From Burkholderiales bacterium (GTDB lineage: Bacteria > Pseudomonadota > Gammaproteobacteria > Burkholderiales > Burkholderiaceae_D): a stretch of 64,000 nt of DNA. The stretch covers positions 185,311-249,310 of the forward strand of contig JACQDX010000017.1 of the NCBI GenBank assembly GCA_016200895.1. Reading direction: 5' to 3'. The position numbers and the translations under genes were made by a program. The notes under the pieces were generated by a model that was not told the origin of the DNA, did no database searches, and was given only the letters and a program-made list of their open reading frames with translations. Position 1 is the first letter of the stretch; each line of letters starts with the position of its first letter. Below, piece after piece: positions 1 to 10,830 of this stretch.

Positions 1-1538
1 ATCATCTTCGCCTGCATAGGATCAGCCGGGGCTGGGTTCAGCTTGGTGGTGATGAACATGGAAATCGCATACACAACTGGCAAGATATACCAAGGGTCAG
101 GTGAAGTCAGGTCGGTGATCCAGCCCACCCATGGTGCGCCGCGCATTTCCACGCTGGCTTGCAAAACCCAGTACAGCGCCAAAAAGACAGGCATCTGGAT
201 CAGGATAGGGAAGCAGCCGCCGAGAGGATTGATTTTCTCGGTTTTGTACAACTCCATCATGGCCTGATTCATTTTTTGCGGATCGTTTTTAAAACGCTCA
301 CGCACAGCCTGCATCTTCGGTGTTACCACCTTCATTTTTGCCATGCTGCGATAACCAGCAGCCGACAGTGGGAACAAAGCCAGTTTGATGGCAATCGTGA
401 AGACCACGATAGTCCAGCCCCAGTTACCCAGCATTTTATGGATCTGTTCCATGACCCAGAACAAAGGCTTGGCGATGATAGTCAACACGCCATAATCCTT
501 GACCAGCTCAAAGCCAGGGGCAATTGCTTCCAGCTTGGCAGATTCTTGCGGACCAGAGTACAGGTGCGCATTCATTGTCACTGTTGCACCTGGTGCCACG
601 GTACCCATAGGCAAGACATTACCGACTGCATACAGATTGGTATCAACCTGTTTCGTGAAAATTTCACGCTTGGTCTTGTCTTGCGGGATGAAAGAAGACA
701 CAAAGAAATGCTGCAACATCGCTATCCAGCCATTGTCCGATGCTTTGGCATGGCCATCTGTACCTTTGGCGATTTTTTCAAAATCCAGTTTCTGGAATTT
801 TTCTGCGTCTGTATATACAGCCGGTGCATAAAACTCGCCGCTGCCAGAGAACATGCCGCCGCTTTCAGGCTTGGTGCCGTCATGCAGCAATTGCAGGTAC
901 AGGGAAGGCGTGATCGCTGCCGCGCTGGTATTGGTCACATCATGACGCACATCGATCAGGTACTCACCTTTTTTGAAGGTGTAAGTCTTGGTCAGCTTGA
1001 CGCCGCTTTGCTCAGCTTCCAGCACCAGTTGCACCTGATTGCCGCCTTCCAGGGTACGAACGCCTGGTTTGGCAACAAAGCCGGATTTATGGTTAGGGAA
1101 AGCACCACCCAGCAAACCGGTTTGCGCCAGATAAGTACGCTTGGCTGAATGATCAAACAAAACCATGTTTTTTGTATGATCTGTGCTGTCTTTATGTTTC
1201 AGCAATTCCAGCTTTTTCAGCTCGCCACCAATGGTATCAATTTCTGCCTGAATGACATCGGTAGTAATGGTAATGGTTTCGCTCTTGATGACGGGGGCAA
1301 CACTTCCATCAGCGCCTGTCACAGCAGTGGCGCTTGCAGCAGCGCTAGCGCTACCTGCTGCGCTGGCGGTGGTGGCTGTAGTACCGGCAGAAGCGCTGGC
1401 AGAAGCAGATGCACTGGCCACTTTTGGCGGCGGCGGGGCAAACATAGACGGCTTGCCGCTATATACACCCCAACCATTCCAGAGCATGATCAGCGAGAAA
1501 GAGAAAATTACCCACAGGACGGTACGTTTGATATCCAT
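1..1538 (-). CDS. yidC: Membrane protein insertase YidC (C-terminus cut by window edge)
   Basis: YidC inserts and folds inner-membrane proteins, alone or with SecYEG. Reading leftwards from the ATG at 1538, the protein opens with MDIKRTVLWVIF and one N-terminal membrane segment ending in WNGW. An Ala/Ser-rich linker follows, then a periplasmic beta-rich domain typical of Gram-negative YidC (TITTDVIQAEIDTIGGEL). About 512 codons are inside the window; the family is about 550-565 residues, so only the last part of the C-terminal membrane core is missing off the left edge. It follows yidD by a few bases in the conserved rpmH-rnpA-yidD-yidC order. The start is fixed by the conserved MDIKR N-terminus. 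No frame disruption is visible. Confidence 0.96.
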   Translation of the reverse strand, partial: MDIKRTVLWVIFSFSLIMLWNGWGVYSGKPSMFAPPPPKVASASASASASAGTTATTASAAGSASAAASATAVTGADGSVAPVIKSETITITTDVIQAEIDTIGGELKKLELLKHKDSTDHTKNMVLFDHSAKRTYLAQTGLLGGAFPNHKSGFVAKPGVRTLEGGNQVQLVLEAEQSGVKLTKTYTFKKGEYLIDVRHDVTNTSAAAITPSLYLQLLHDGTKPESGGMFSGSGEFYAPAVYTDAEKFQKLDFEKIAKGTDGHAKASDNGWIAMLQHFFVSSFIPQDKTKREIFTKQVDTNLYAVGNVLPMGTVAPGATVTMNAHLYSGPQESAKLEAIAPGFELVKDYGVLTIIAKPLFWVMEQIHKMLGNWGWTIVVFTIAIKLALFPLSAAGYRSMAKMKVVTPKMQAVRERFKNDPQKMNQAMMELYKTEKINPLGGCFPILIQMPVFLALYWVLQASVEMRGAPWVGWITDLTSPDPWYILPVVYAISMFITTKLNPAPADPMQAKM

Positions 1539-1547
1539 TTGTGTATG

Positions 1548-1844
1548 TCAGGAAAGGGGAGAAGAATGTCCAGTGTGCTTGCCATCATGGCAGCACTGGG
1601 CAGATGTGGGGGTGGTTTGCGATTTTTCACTAGCGGGTGGCACATTATCCACGCCACCGGGGTGCCAAGGATGGCATTTGCACAAGCGCTTGCCTGCCAG
1701 CAAGCTTCCCTTGGCGGCACCATGTATCTTGATGGCCTCTGCCGCATATTCAGAGCAGCTTGGATAAAAACGACAGTTCTGCCCCAACATGGGACTAATT
1801 GCCAGTTTATAAAATCTGAGCAACAGGAGCAGCAGGGTTTTCAT
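1548..1844 (-). CDS. yidD: Membrane protein insertion efficiency factor YidD
   Basis: YidD is a small membrane-associated protein that helps YidC-dependent insertion. The 98-residue product has the family signature: a hydrophobic N-terminus ([18 protein letters not shown]), then the Cys-rich core [11 protein letters not shown] and [18 protein letters not shown]. The C-terminal tail after this core is short and Cys/His-containing. It starts 10 bases after the rnpA stop and ends 9 bases before yidC starts, so co-transcription is likely. The order and spacing match the family's usual location beside rnpA. Confidence 0.95.
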   Translation of the reverse strand: MKTLLLLLLRFYKLAISPMLGQNCRFYPSCSEYAAEAIKIHGAAKGSLLAGKRLCKCHPWHPGGVDNVPPASEKSQTTPTSAQCCHDGKHTGHSSPLS

Positions 1845-1854
1845 CTCAAATGCC

Positions 1855-2289
1855 CTAAAGTTGACTTACCGGCAGCTTGACAGCAGCCAATGCGCAGGCC
1901 GGTGCCGCAAACAGACGCAGGATTTCCGCCCTGAGCTCACGCTTGAGCTGGGCGGTCGTCGCCGGCCCCGCCTTGCTGTTAACAGGGCGAGACAGCCGCA
2001 CGATGCAATCCACATTCAACAACGCAGAACGGCGAAAAATCTCGCGGGTGACGCGCTTGATGGTATTGCGCGTCACCGCACGTGGCGCAAAACGCTTGGC
2101 GGCCACCACACCCAGACGGGCATGCGGCAAATCATTGGTTCTGGTGTACAGCACAAAATGCGCCGTCTTTTGCACGGGGCGCAAACGAAAAACGGATGAA
2201 AACTCATCCGTTTTAACGATGCGCCTGACGCGGGCAAAATCTGCGCCGCCTGCACCTGCCTGAACTGGCTCAGTTATATTATTGATCAT
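1855..2289 (-). CDS. rnpA: Ribonuclease P protein component
   Basis: RnpA is the protein subunit of RNase P, which trims the 5' leader of pre-tRNAs with the catalytic RNA. The 144-residue basic protein contains the signature region [22 protein letters not shown] at about residues 66-87, matching the family R-x-x-x-x-R-N-x-x-[KR]-R pattern, preceded by RLGVVAAKR. The length fits beta-proteobacterial RnpA with a short N-terminal extension ([15 protein letters not shown]); an internal start is possible but no better candidate is seen. It lies between rpmH and yidD. Confidence 0.95.
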   Translation of the reverse strand: MINNITEPVQAGAGGADFARVRRIVKTDEFSSVFRLRPVQKTAHFVLYTRTNDLPHARLGVVAAKRFAPRAVTRNTIKRVTREIFRRSALLNVDCIVRLSRPVNSKAGPATTAQLKRELRAEILRLFAAPACALAAVKLPVSQL

Positions 2290-2328
2290 GCGAATTCAGC
2301 AAGGCTGCGCAGATCAACGAACTGATAA

Positions 2329-2463
2329 TCAAGCTGCCAGGCGTTTACGGCCTTTGGCGCGACGTGCGTTCAGAACAGCGCGGCCACCGCGGGTTGCCAT
2401 GCGTGCGCGGAAACCGTGGGTGCGCTTGCGGCGAACGACGGAAGGTTGGTAAGTACGTTTCAT
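2329..2463 (-). CDS. rpmH: 50S ribosomal protein L34
   Basis: L34 is a 44-residue protein of the large ribosomal subunit. The sequence begins [18 protein letters not shown] and continues with [24 protein letters not shown], the near-invariant L34 sequence. The reading frame stays open upstream to 2541, but the conserved MKRTYQPS start sets the true start at 2463. It leads the rpmH-rnpA-yidD-yidC series transcribed away from the origin. Confidence 0.97.
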   Translation of the reverse strand: MKRTYQPSVVRRKRTHGFRARMATRGGRAVLNARRAKGRKRLAA

Positions 2464-2541
2464 GTTGGTCTCGCTAATTGAGCAATAAAAAAAATCGGAA
2501 TTACGGATAAAGGCTGTCTTGGGTGCGACTTCGGCTTGCAC

Positions 2542-2952
2542 ATTTTCGTCAGGCCTTTCGCCTTTACTGCCCCAAAACCGCTGCTCATGGTGTTACGCAT
2601 CAATCCATCAAAAAACCGATAATTAAAGCCGCACCAATAAAAGAGGGGTAGGGAACCCTGAATTAGACACCATTTTTGCTTTGCGTGTCAATCACTTAGC
2701 GCAAAAATTAATCAGCCAAGGCACACCTATTGGTGCAATGCAAAGAATAAATTTAAACCCAAACCTGTGGATAACTCGGTCAAGCGGGGTTAAAATAGCG
2801 GATTAGCGCGGCACCGTTTTATGTCTTTAAGACAACTCACCCAGCGATGGAGGCGCAAGTCTCTCTGTAAGTCGTACCCATACTTACCAACATCGCACAG
2901 GTTAGAATTTAATTCGGCACCGCGCATTTGCATTTAATAATTAAAGTCATAC
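2542..2952. other. Putative oriC / divergent rpmH-dnaA intergenic region
   Basis: This is the gap between divergently transcribed rpmH and dnaA, where many beta-proteobacteria have the chromosomal origin. It holds AT-rich tracts (about 2615-2650 and 2680-2765), one perfect DnaA box and presumably the rpmH and dnaA promoters. I find no second perfect DnaA box, so the origin call rests on gene order and base composition as much as on boxes. Confidence 0.6.
2766..2774 (-). promoter_or_regulatory. DnaA box (perfect consensus)
   Basis: TGTGGATAA is the reverse complement of the DnaA box TTATCCACA, with no mismatch. It lies next to an AT-rich stretch about 180 bases upstream of dnaA. It may serve origin binding or autoregulation of dnaA. 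A one-mismatch version (TTATCAACA) occurs at 4911-4919 just before dnaN. Confidence 0.7.
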
Positions 2953-4347
2953 ATGGAAAATTTCTGGCAGGCCTGTTCGTCCCAACTTGAGCAAGAGCTT
3001 CCACCACAGCAATATAGCGCCTGGATCAAACCGCTATTCCCGCTTGACTTTGAAAACGGCAAGCTGCGCATCGCTGCGCCCAACCGTTTCAAACTGGACT
3101 GGGTCAAAGCCCAGTTCGCCAACCGCATCACCGACCTGGCTAACCAGTTCTGGGATGAAGAAGTGGAAGTACAGTTTGTGCTCGACCCGCGTGGCAACAG
3201 AAAGCCTGCTCCTGCAGCGGCGGCTGCGCCACGTTCACAAGGTTTGAACGCCGACCTGGATGCCCAGGGCAGCGTACCAGAAATGATGTCTGAACCTGCC
3301 GCCCCAGAAGTATCCCCGCGCCGCGAACAAAGCCGTATTAATTCTGACCTGACTTTTGACAGCTTCGTTACCGGTAAGGCCAACCAGCTGGCTCGCGCTG
3401 CTGCTATCCAGGTGGCGAATAATCCTGGCGTTTCCTACAACCCATTATTCTTATATGGCGGTGTTGGTCTCGGTAAGACGCATTTGATCCACGCCATCGG
3501 CAACCAGATCCTGGTTGATAACCCAAACGCCAAGATACGCTACATCCACGCCGAGCAATATGTGCGCGACGTAGTGACTGCTTACCAGCGCAAGGGTTTT
3601 GATGAATTCAAGCGCTATTACCATTCGCTGGATTTATTGCTGATCGATGATATTCAATTTTTTGGCGGCAAGAGCCGTACGCAAGAAGAATTCTTTTATG
3701 CCTTTGAAGCCCTGATCGCCGCCAAGAAACAGATCATCATCACCAGTGATACTTACCCAAAAGAAATCACCGGCATGGATGACCGCCTGATTTCACGCTT
3801 TGACTCTGGCCTGACCGTCGCGATTGAACCACCAGAGCTGGAAATGCGCGTAGCGATCTTGCTCAAGAAAGCCCATTCAGAAGGTGTGAATATTTCTGAC
3901 GACGTCGCCTTCTTCGTTGCCAAGCATCTGCGCTCCAACGTGCGCGAACTTGAAGGTGCATTGCGCAAGATCCTGGCTTACTCCCGCTTCCATGGCAAAG
4001 AAATCACCATCGATGTGGTCAAGGAAGCCCTGAAGGATTTGCTGTCAGTACAAAACCGCCAGATTTCCGTAGAGAATATACAGAAAACAGTTGCCGACTT
4101 TTTCAACATCAAAGTCGCCGACATGTATTCGAAAAAACGTCCTGCCAATATCGCCAGACCGCGCCAGATTGCCATGTACCTGGCCAAGGAACTCACGCAA
4201 AAGAGCCTGCCAGAAATCGGCGAACTCTTCGGCGGCCGCGACCACACCACGGTCTTGCACGCAGTCCGCAAGATCACCGCAGACCGCACCAAGAACCCGG
4301 AATGCAATCACGAATTGCATGTATTAGAGCAAACGCTCAAGGGTTAA
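2953..4347 (+). CDS. dnaA: Chromosomal replication initiator protein DnaA
   Basis: DnaA binds DnaA boxes and opens oriC. The 464-residue protein has all four domains: an N-terminal DnaB-interacting domain ([21 protein letters not shown]), a variable Ala/Pro linker (about residues 85-125), the AAA+ domain with Walker [10 protein letters not shown] (about 169-177) and Walker [11 protein letters not shown], and a C-terminal helix-turn-helix with the DnaA signature ([14 protein letters not shown]). The length is normal. It is followed by an unusually long repeat-filled gap before dnaN. Confidence 0.98.
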   Translation: MENFWQACSSQLEQELPPQQYSAWIKPLFPLDFENGKLRIAAPNRFKLDWVKAQFANRITDLANQFWDEEVEVQFVLDPRGNRKPAPAAAAAPRSQGLNADLDAQGSVPEMMSEPAAPEVSPRREQSRINSDLTFDSFVTGKANQLARAAAIQVANNPGVSYNPLFLYGGVGLGKTHLIHAIGNQILVDNPNAKIRYIHAEQYVRDVVTAYQRKGFDEFKRYYHSLDLLLIDDIQFFGGKSRTQEEFFYAFEALIAAKKQIIITSDTYPKEITGMDDRLISRFDSGLTVAIEPPELEMRVAILLKKAHSEGVNISDDVAFFVAKHLRSNVRELEGALRKILAYSRFHGKEITIDVVKEALKDLLSVQNRQISVENIQKTVADFFNIKVADMYSKKRPANIARPRQIAMYLAKELTQKSLPEIGELFGGRDHTTVLHAVRKITADRTKNPECNHELHVLEQTLKG

Positions 4348-4412
4348 TGGCCGGGATGTTGTAGGATGTGCAATTGGGATGGTTTTATGCCCAGTTGCAG
4401 GTAAGAAATGTT

Positions 4413-4478
4413 GTAGGGTGCGCCATGCGCACCATGGCAGTAAAGCCAAACAAGTGCGGTGCGCACGGCGCACCCTAC
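4413..4478. repeat. Inverted repeat, GTAGGGTGCGCC family
   Basis: GTAGGGTGCGCC at 4413-4424 faces GGCGCACCCTAC at 4467-4478, a perfect 12-base inverted repeat around a 42-base spacer that has its own GTGCGCAC-type symmetry. A third half-copy (GTAGGGTGCGCCGTGCGCACC) lies at about 4706-4726. This looks like a dispersed REP/BIME-type family. It is not a terminator, because no T-run follows. Confidence 0.65.
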
Positions 4479-4550
4479 GGTTGGTAAGGGTTTTGCTCTG
4501 GAATCAGCGATACGCGTATGCAACAAACGCCACTGGTGCGCCAGCCCGGT

Positions 4551-4664
4551 GGATTCCAGCCTGCGCTGGAATGACGGTTTTGAGCGCATTACTCGAATTG
4601 AAGCAGCAAGTTGTTTAAAGCTGCACGAATAGTATTAACGTTATCCCAGCGAAGGCTGGGATCC
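4551..4664. repeat. REP-like palindromes, TTCCAGCnnnGCTGGAA family (paired, opposite orientation)
   Basis: Two related palindromes sit in opposite orientation: GGATTCCAGCCTGCGCTGGAATGACG at 4551-4576 and a diverged copy with core CCCAGCGAAGGCTGGG at 4639-4664. The same family recurs at 6105-6130 and, in a longer form with an AGCCCGGT extension, at 63702-63871. Paired inverted REPs are BIME-like. The 4348-4783 interval contains only these repeats and no credible gene. Confidence 0.6.
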
Positions 4665-4783
4665 ATTTGCGCAAGAGCCGTTTGCACAGAGCGACGAACA
4701 AGTTTGTAGGGTGCGCCGTGCGCACCAAAGTAACAAGCATTACAGCAGTGAATAGATGAAGAAGTAAAAGAAGAAGCAAGGGG

Positions 4784-4901
4784 GCGAGCTAGATTGCCCT
4801 ATTTTCGGGATGCAGACCGCGAAACAAAACGCAGCAATACGTCGGTATTGCGAGGCTTTGTGACAAAGGTATGCGCCCGACAATAGGGTAAGCTAGCTTG
4901 C
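4784..4901. repeat. 118-bp imperfect long hairpin element upstream of dnaN
   Basis: The outer arms 4784-4803 and 4882-4901 are complementary at 17 of 20 positions. Inside, further complementary blocks lead to a central perfect stem GCAATAC-gtcg-GTATTGC (about 4834-4851). The whole element can fold into one long interrupted stem. It ends 37 bases before the dnaN ATG, so it could be a leader structure of dnaN mRNA or a small non-autonomous mobile element. There is no T-run of a terminator. Confidence 0.6.
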
Positions 4902-4938
4902 ACCGGTCCTTTATCAACAAAATAGTGAGGATATTCAA

Positions 4939-6045
4939 ATGCAATTGGTTAAAACCCACCGGGACACCCTGCTCCGGCCTTTGCAAATTGTGAGTGGTAT
5001 TGTCGAGCGTCGGCATACATTGCCGATTCTGGCCAATATCCTCATTCGCAAAGACGGTGAACAGGTGTCGTTCCTGTCGACAGACATCGAAGTGCAGATC
5101 ACGACCAAAGCGGCCATCGGCTCTGGCGGCGACAGCATCGCCACCACCGTAGCGGCCCGCAAATTGCTGGATATTTTGCGCGCCCTGCCAGATGACAATG
5201 ATGTCGTCCTCAAGCTTGAAAACAAAAAGATGAGCGTGCAGTCAGGCAAGTCGCGCTTCTCTTTGCAAACCCTGGCGGCGGAAGAGTTCCCGACCGTGGC
5301 CCAGGCCGAGCATTTCAATGCCAGCGTCAACCTGCCACAAAAAACCCTGAAGCACCTGTTCAACATGGTGCATTTCTCGATGGCGCAACAAGACATTCGT
5401 TATTACCTGAATGGCTTGCTGCTGGTCGTCGATGGCAAAAACGTCATCGCCGTGGCAACGGATGGTCACCGTCTGGCGTTTTGCCAGGTCGAAGTCGAGC
5501 AAGAGTTCCCGCGTCATGAAGTCATCATCCCGCGCAAAACCATCATCGAGATGCAGCGCCTGCTGGAAGACAAAGAAGACCCGGTACAGATCGACATCGC
5601 CAACAACCAGGTCAAACTGACTTTTGCCGATATCGAACTGATTTCCAAACTGGTCGAAGGCAAGTTCCCTGACTTTAACCGCGTCATCCCAAAAGGCTAT
5701 AAAAACAGCTTCACTCTGGGCCGTGAACAATTGCTGCGTTCATTGCAGCGTGCTGCGATCATGACGTCTGACAAGTTCAAGGGCGTACGTTGCGTAATCA
5801 CCCCTGGCCTCATGCAGATCCTGTCGACCAATGCCGACCAGGAAGAAGCGATAGAAGAAATCGAAATCGACTACGGTGGCGACAGCGTGGACATCGGCTT
5901 CAACGTCAGCTATCTGCTGGATGTATTGAACAACCTCAAATGCGACCAGATATCGGTGTCTTTGGGTGACTCCAATTCATCCGCACTGATCACTATCCCC
6001 GACAATACCGACTTTAAATATGTCGTCATGCCGATGCGGATATAG
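4939..6045 (+). CDS. dnaN: DNA polymerase III subunit beta (sliding clamp)
   Basis: The beta clamp is a ring-shaped dimer that tethers replicative polymerases to DNA. The 368-residue protein begins MQLVKTHRDTLLRPLQIVSGIVERRHTLPILANIL and ends with the family's typical DNTDFKYVVMPMRI. Length and the three-domain character are normal. The start ATG follows a GTGAGGA ribosome-binding site about 8 bases upstream. It lies between dnaA and gyrB, but unlike many relatives it is separated from dnaA by a 591-base repeat-rich gap that probably contains its own promoter. Confidence 0.98.
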   Translation: MQLVKTHRDTLLRPLQIVSGIVERRHTLPILANILIRKDGEQVSFLSTDIEVQITTKAAIGSGGDSIATTVAARKLLDILRALPDDNDVVLKLENKKMSVQSGKSRFSLQTLAAEEFPTVAQAEHFNASVNLPQKTLKHLFNMVHFSMAQQDIRYYLNGLLLVVDGKNVIAVATDGHRLAFCQVEVEQEFPRHEVIIPRKTIIEMQRLLEDKEDPVQIDIANNQVKLTFADIELISKLVEGKFPDFNRVIPKGYKNSFTLGREQLLRSLQRAAIMTSDKFKGVRCVITPGLMQILSTNADQEEAIEEIEIDYGGDSVDIGFNVSYLLDVLNNLKCDQISVSLGDSNSSALITIPDNTDFKYVVMPMRI

Positions 6046-6104
6046 TTTTTTATTTGCTGAATTGCCGTGAAAGCAGCGTATTAAATTCACGGCAATCTCA
6101 TTAT

Positions 6105-6130
6105 CGTCATTCCAGCGCAGGCTGGAATCC
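6105..6130. repeat. REP-like palindrome between dnaN and gyrB
   Basis: This copy of the TTCCAGC-GCTGGAA palindrome family (core CATTCCAGCGCAGGCTGGAATC) lies in the 225-base dnaN-gyrB gap. It matches the copy at 4551-4576 in reverse orientation. Confidence 0.6.
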
Positions 6131-6271
6131 AGCGTCTTTCTGCCCTGGTGCATCAACACCCAAGACACTGAATCCCACCTGTACCAGAATGACAAAGCAG
6201 TTCCTGAATATGTTTCACATTGGGCGATTTACACAATTGTCCAAAACAGTTCGTTTTTTTAGAAGGTAGCC

Positions 6272-8621
<2,350 letters not shown>

Positions 8622-8646
8622 TGTAATTAAAGTTTTGATGTGAAAC

Positions 8647-8678
8647 AAAAAGGCCAACCATTTCTGATTGGCCTTTTT
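8647..8678 (+). terminator. Rho-independent terminator after gyrB
   Basis: AAAAAGGCCAA (8647-8657) pairs with TTGGCCTTTTT (8668-8678) around a 10-base loop, with a T-run on the right arm. It lies 26 bases after the gyrB stop and marks the left border of the AT-rich cassette. Confidence 0.88.
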
Positions 8679-8852
8679 GCTTTTGCATCGCATTTCCTAA
8701 AGTTGAAAAAATCACTTGTTAGATGTAGCTTTTTTGAGTTGAAAAAGCGTACCGATTATTTTCAGTAGAATGTAAGGATAATAAGATATTTATTACACAA
8801 TTGGTGATAACCAATTCTTACCTCAAAAAATCCAAATGTTGCACGGCCTATT

Positions 8853-9629
8853 TTGCGTTGGGCTGGTAGTAAGCGACGCTTGACACCATTACTAACTACC
8901 TACGCCCCGCAAAATTTTTCTCGCTATTTCGAGCCTTTTGTCGGTTCTGGAGCCTTTTTTTTTGCATTGCAACCTGGCATTTCTTTCTTGAGCGATGTCA
9001 ACCCAGAGATCACCGCAACTTATCAGGCAATTAAAGACGATCCATATGCAGTCCACCTGCATTTATCTGGAATTCCTAGAACTAAAGAGGCGTACTTAAT
9101 TTTACGCCGACTTCTTCCAGGAACCCTGTCAATAGTGCAGCGGGCAGCCCGTTTGATTTTTTTGATGAAAGGTTGCTTTAACGGAGTTTATCGAACTAAT
9201 CAATCTGGGCAATTTAATGTTCCATTCGGTTCGACTGTTTATGAGTTGCCTTCACTTGCCGATTTATTAGCAGTATCTGAAGCTCTTAAGGATACAGAAA
9301 TTAAGACCGGCGACTATAGTTGGCTCAAACAAACTGCGCAACAAAAAGATTTTATTTATTTAGATCCTCCATATAGCGTCAACGATCGTTATAGAGGCGA
9401 ATATGGTTACGAAGCGTCATTTCAATCTACGCAACTTGACGAGCTAATATATTTCTGCAACGACCTAACTCAAATTGGCGCCCAAATAATGCTTTCTTAT
9501 AAATGGAACGAACAAATTGTTGAGCACCTCAATGGCTGGAAAATCATCAACTTAAAAGTACCAAGAACCGTAAGTGGCGCAAATTCTGGACGTATAGACG
9601 CCAGTGAAATTCTTGCAATGAACTACTAA
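8853..9629 (+). CDS. D12-class (Dam-like) DNA adenine-N6 methyltransferase
   Basis: This protein would transfer a methyl group from S-adenosylmethionine to adenine N6 in DNA. It shows the class order: an N-terminal RWAGSKRRL (SAM-binding motif X region), motif I FEPFVGSGAFFFAL (about residues 25-38), a central MKGCFNGVYRTN, and catalytic DPPY in FIYLDPPYSVNDRY (about 171-184). The length of 258 residues is near normal. The start is unclear: the frame is open from 8811 (after a TAA) without any ATG, and residues encoded upstream (NVARPIL) also fit the family. The usable starts are therefore TTG at 8853 or a rare ATT at 8814, or the N-terminus has decayed. It heads a four-gene AT-rich cassette; the next gene begins 19 bases after its stop. 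It may protect host DNA from a partner enzyme (inference). Confidence 0.85.
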   Translation: MRWAGSKRRLTPLLTTYAPQNFSRYFEPFVGSGAFFFALQPGISFLSDVNPEITATYQAIKDDPYAVHLHLSGIPRTKEAYLILRRLLPGTLSIVQRAARLIFLMKGCFNGVYRTNQSGQFNVPFGSTVYELPSLADLLAVSEALKDTEIKTGDYSWLKQTAQQKDFIYLDPPYSVNDRYRGEYGYEASFQSTQLDELIYFCNDLTQIGAQIMLSYKWNEQIVEHLNGWKIINLKVPRTVSGANSGRIDASEILAMNY

Positions 9630-9648
9630 TCTAATCTTAGGAAAGCAC

Positions 9649-10830
9649 ATGGAATTGAGAATTGCAGTGCTTAGCGATCTTCATGCTATTGGTCATAGTG
9701 AAAATGATTCTGGTACCTCTTATCTAAGAGCGAACCCATCACCTAGTGAACCCAATTTATTTGAGGACCTCCAAGATACAATAAAAAAAAATGGTATCAA
9801 AGCTGATCTTGTCATTTGCCCTGGAGACATTTGTGATAGAGGGGATCAAATTGGATTTACATTTGCCTGGAAAAACCTTCATGATTTAGTACCTATATTT
9901 GAAGCAAAAGAACTTATTGCGACTTGTGGGAATCATGATCTAGATTCACGATACGCATCTACCAGCGCACATGAGGACCCAGATCCAAAAGGGGCTTTGC
10001 TGCAAGCAAATCCACCATTTCCTTTTGGAGATCATGACGACACTGATCGGTTTTGGTCAAGAAACTTTGTTATTCGTCAGCCCTTACCAGGGGTAAATGT
10101 AATTATTTTAAATACCAGTGCATATCACGGCGGAGCAAACGGTGAACTTGAACACGGAAGGGTTAGTTCGCGTACAATAAAAAGTATTGTAGACAAATTG
10201 GCAAATATGGCGCCTGCCGAAATTAACATCCTTGTTTGCCACCATCATCTTCAACCTCATCTCGCATGGTCATCATCTAGCATCGATACTGAGTATGTTA
10301 AAAAAGGAGTCGACCTCCTTGTTGCATTGACTGAGCAGACCCGCAAGACTTGGCTAGTAATCCATGGGCATCGTCATATACCCCAAATCGTTGTCTCCAC
10401 ATCACCGTCCTATACAGCTCTTGGAGCCGCAAGTTTTTCGCGTATTGGTGACCAATTTAGTAATCAGTTTCATTTGATTAAGTTAATCTCAGAACCGGCC
10501 TCCCCTCATATGCCGCTTGGTGGGGAGATCATGACATGGAATTGGAGTCGAGCAAAAAAATGGGCGCAATACCATGATCCAACTAGAGGCCTTCCGCCTA
10601 TATGCGGATTTGGGTATTCAGGAGGTATTCAATATCTAAGCGAACAAGCAAAAAAAGCTTTAGGTGCTAAACCATTTTTAGATTGGGATGAACTAATATT
10701 AGCTGTACCAGAAGTAAAATTTTTACCGCCAGAGAAAATTGAAAGTTTTCGAAATGAATTACGCATAAATGGCATGAATGTGTTGATGACAGATGATGGA
10801 ATCCCAAAGCAAATAGGAAAGACAACATGA
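9649..10830 (+). CDS. Calcineurin-like metallophosphoesterase
   Basis: The 393-residue protein carries all the metal-binding motifs of the calcineurin-like superfamily: D-x-H in LSDLHAIG (residues 9-16), GDICDRG (about 59-65), GNHD (about 94-97), HHH in VCHHHLQPH (about 199) and GHRH (about 240). Members hydrolyse phosphoesters of nucleic acids, nucleotides or proteins using two metal ions; the substrate here is unknown. About 130 residues after the last motif are not recognisable. A ribosome-binding site (AGGAAAG) precedes the ATG, and the stop overlaps the start of the ATPase gene (ATGA). Base composition is AT-rich like its neighbours. It could be the effector or a nuclease of the cassette (inference). 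Confidence 0.88.
   Translation: MELRIAVLSDLHAIGHSENDSGTSYLRANPSPSEPNLFEDLQDTIKKNGIKADLVICPGDICDRGDQIGFTFAWKNLHDLVPIFEAKELIATCGNHDLDSRYASTSAHEDPDPKGALLQANPPFPFGDHDDTDRFWSRNFVIRQPLPGVNVIILNTSAYHGGANGELEHGRVSSRTIKSIVDKLANMAPAEINILVCHHHLQPHLAWSSSSIDTEYVKKGVDLLVALTEQTRKTWLVIHGHRHIPQIVVSTSPSYTALGAASFSRIGDQFSNQFHLIKLISEPASPHMPLGGEIMTWNWSRAKKWAQYHDPTRGLPPICGFGYSGGIQYLSEQAKKALGAKPFLDWDELILAVPEVKFLPPEKIESFRNELRINGMNVLMTDDGIPKQIGKTT

Noticed and set aside
159..1148. 329-codon plus-strand open frame
   Set aside because: It is antisense to yidC and its translation is His/Cys/Phe-rich with no family character.
8836..8838. ATG as the methyltransferase start
   Set aside because: It is in the wrong frame and reaches a stop after 15 codons.
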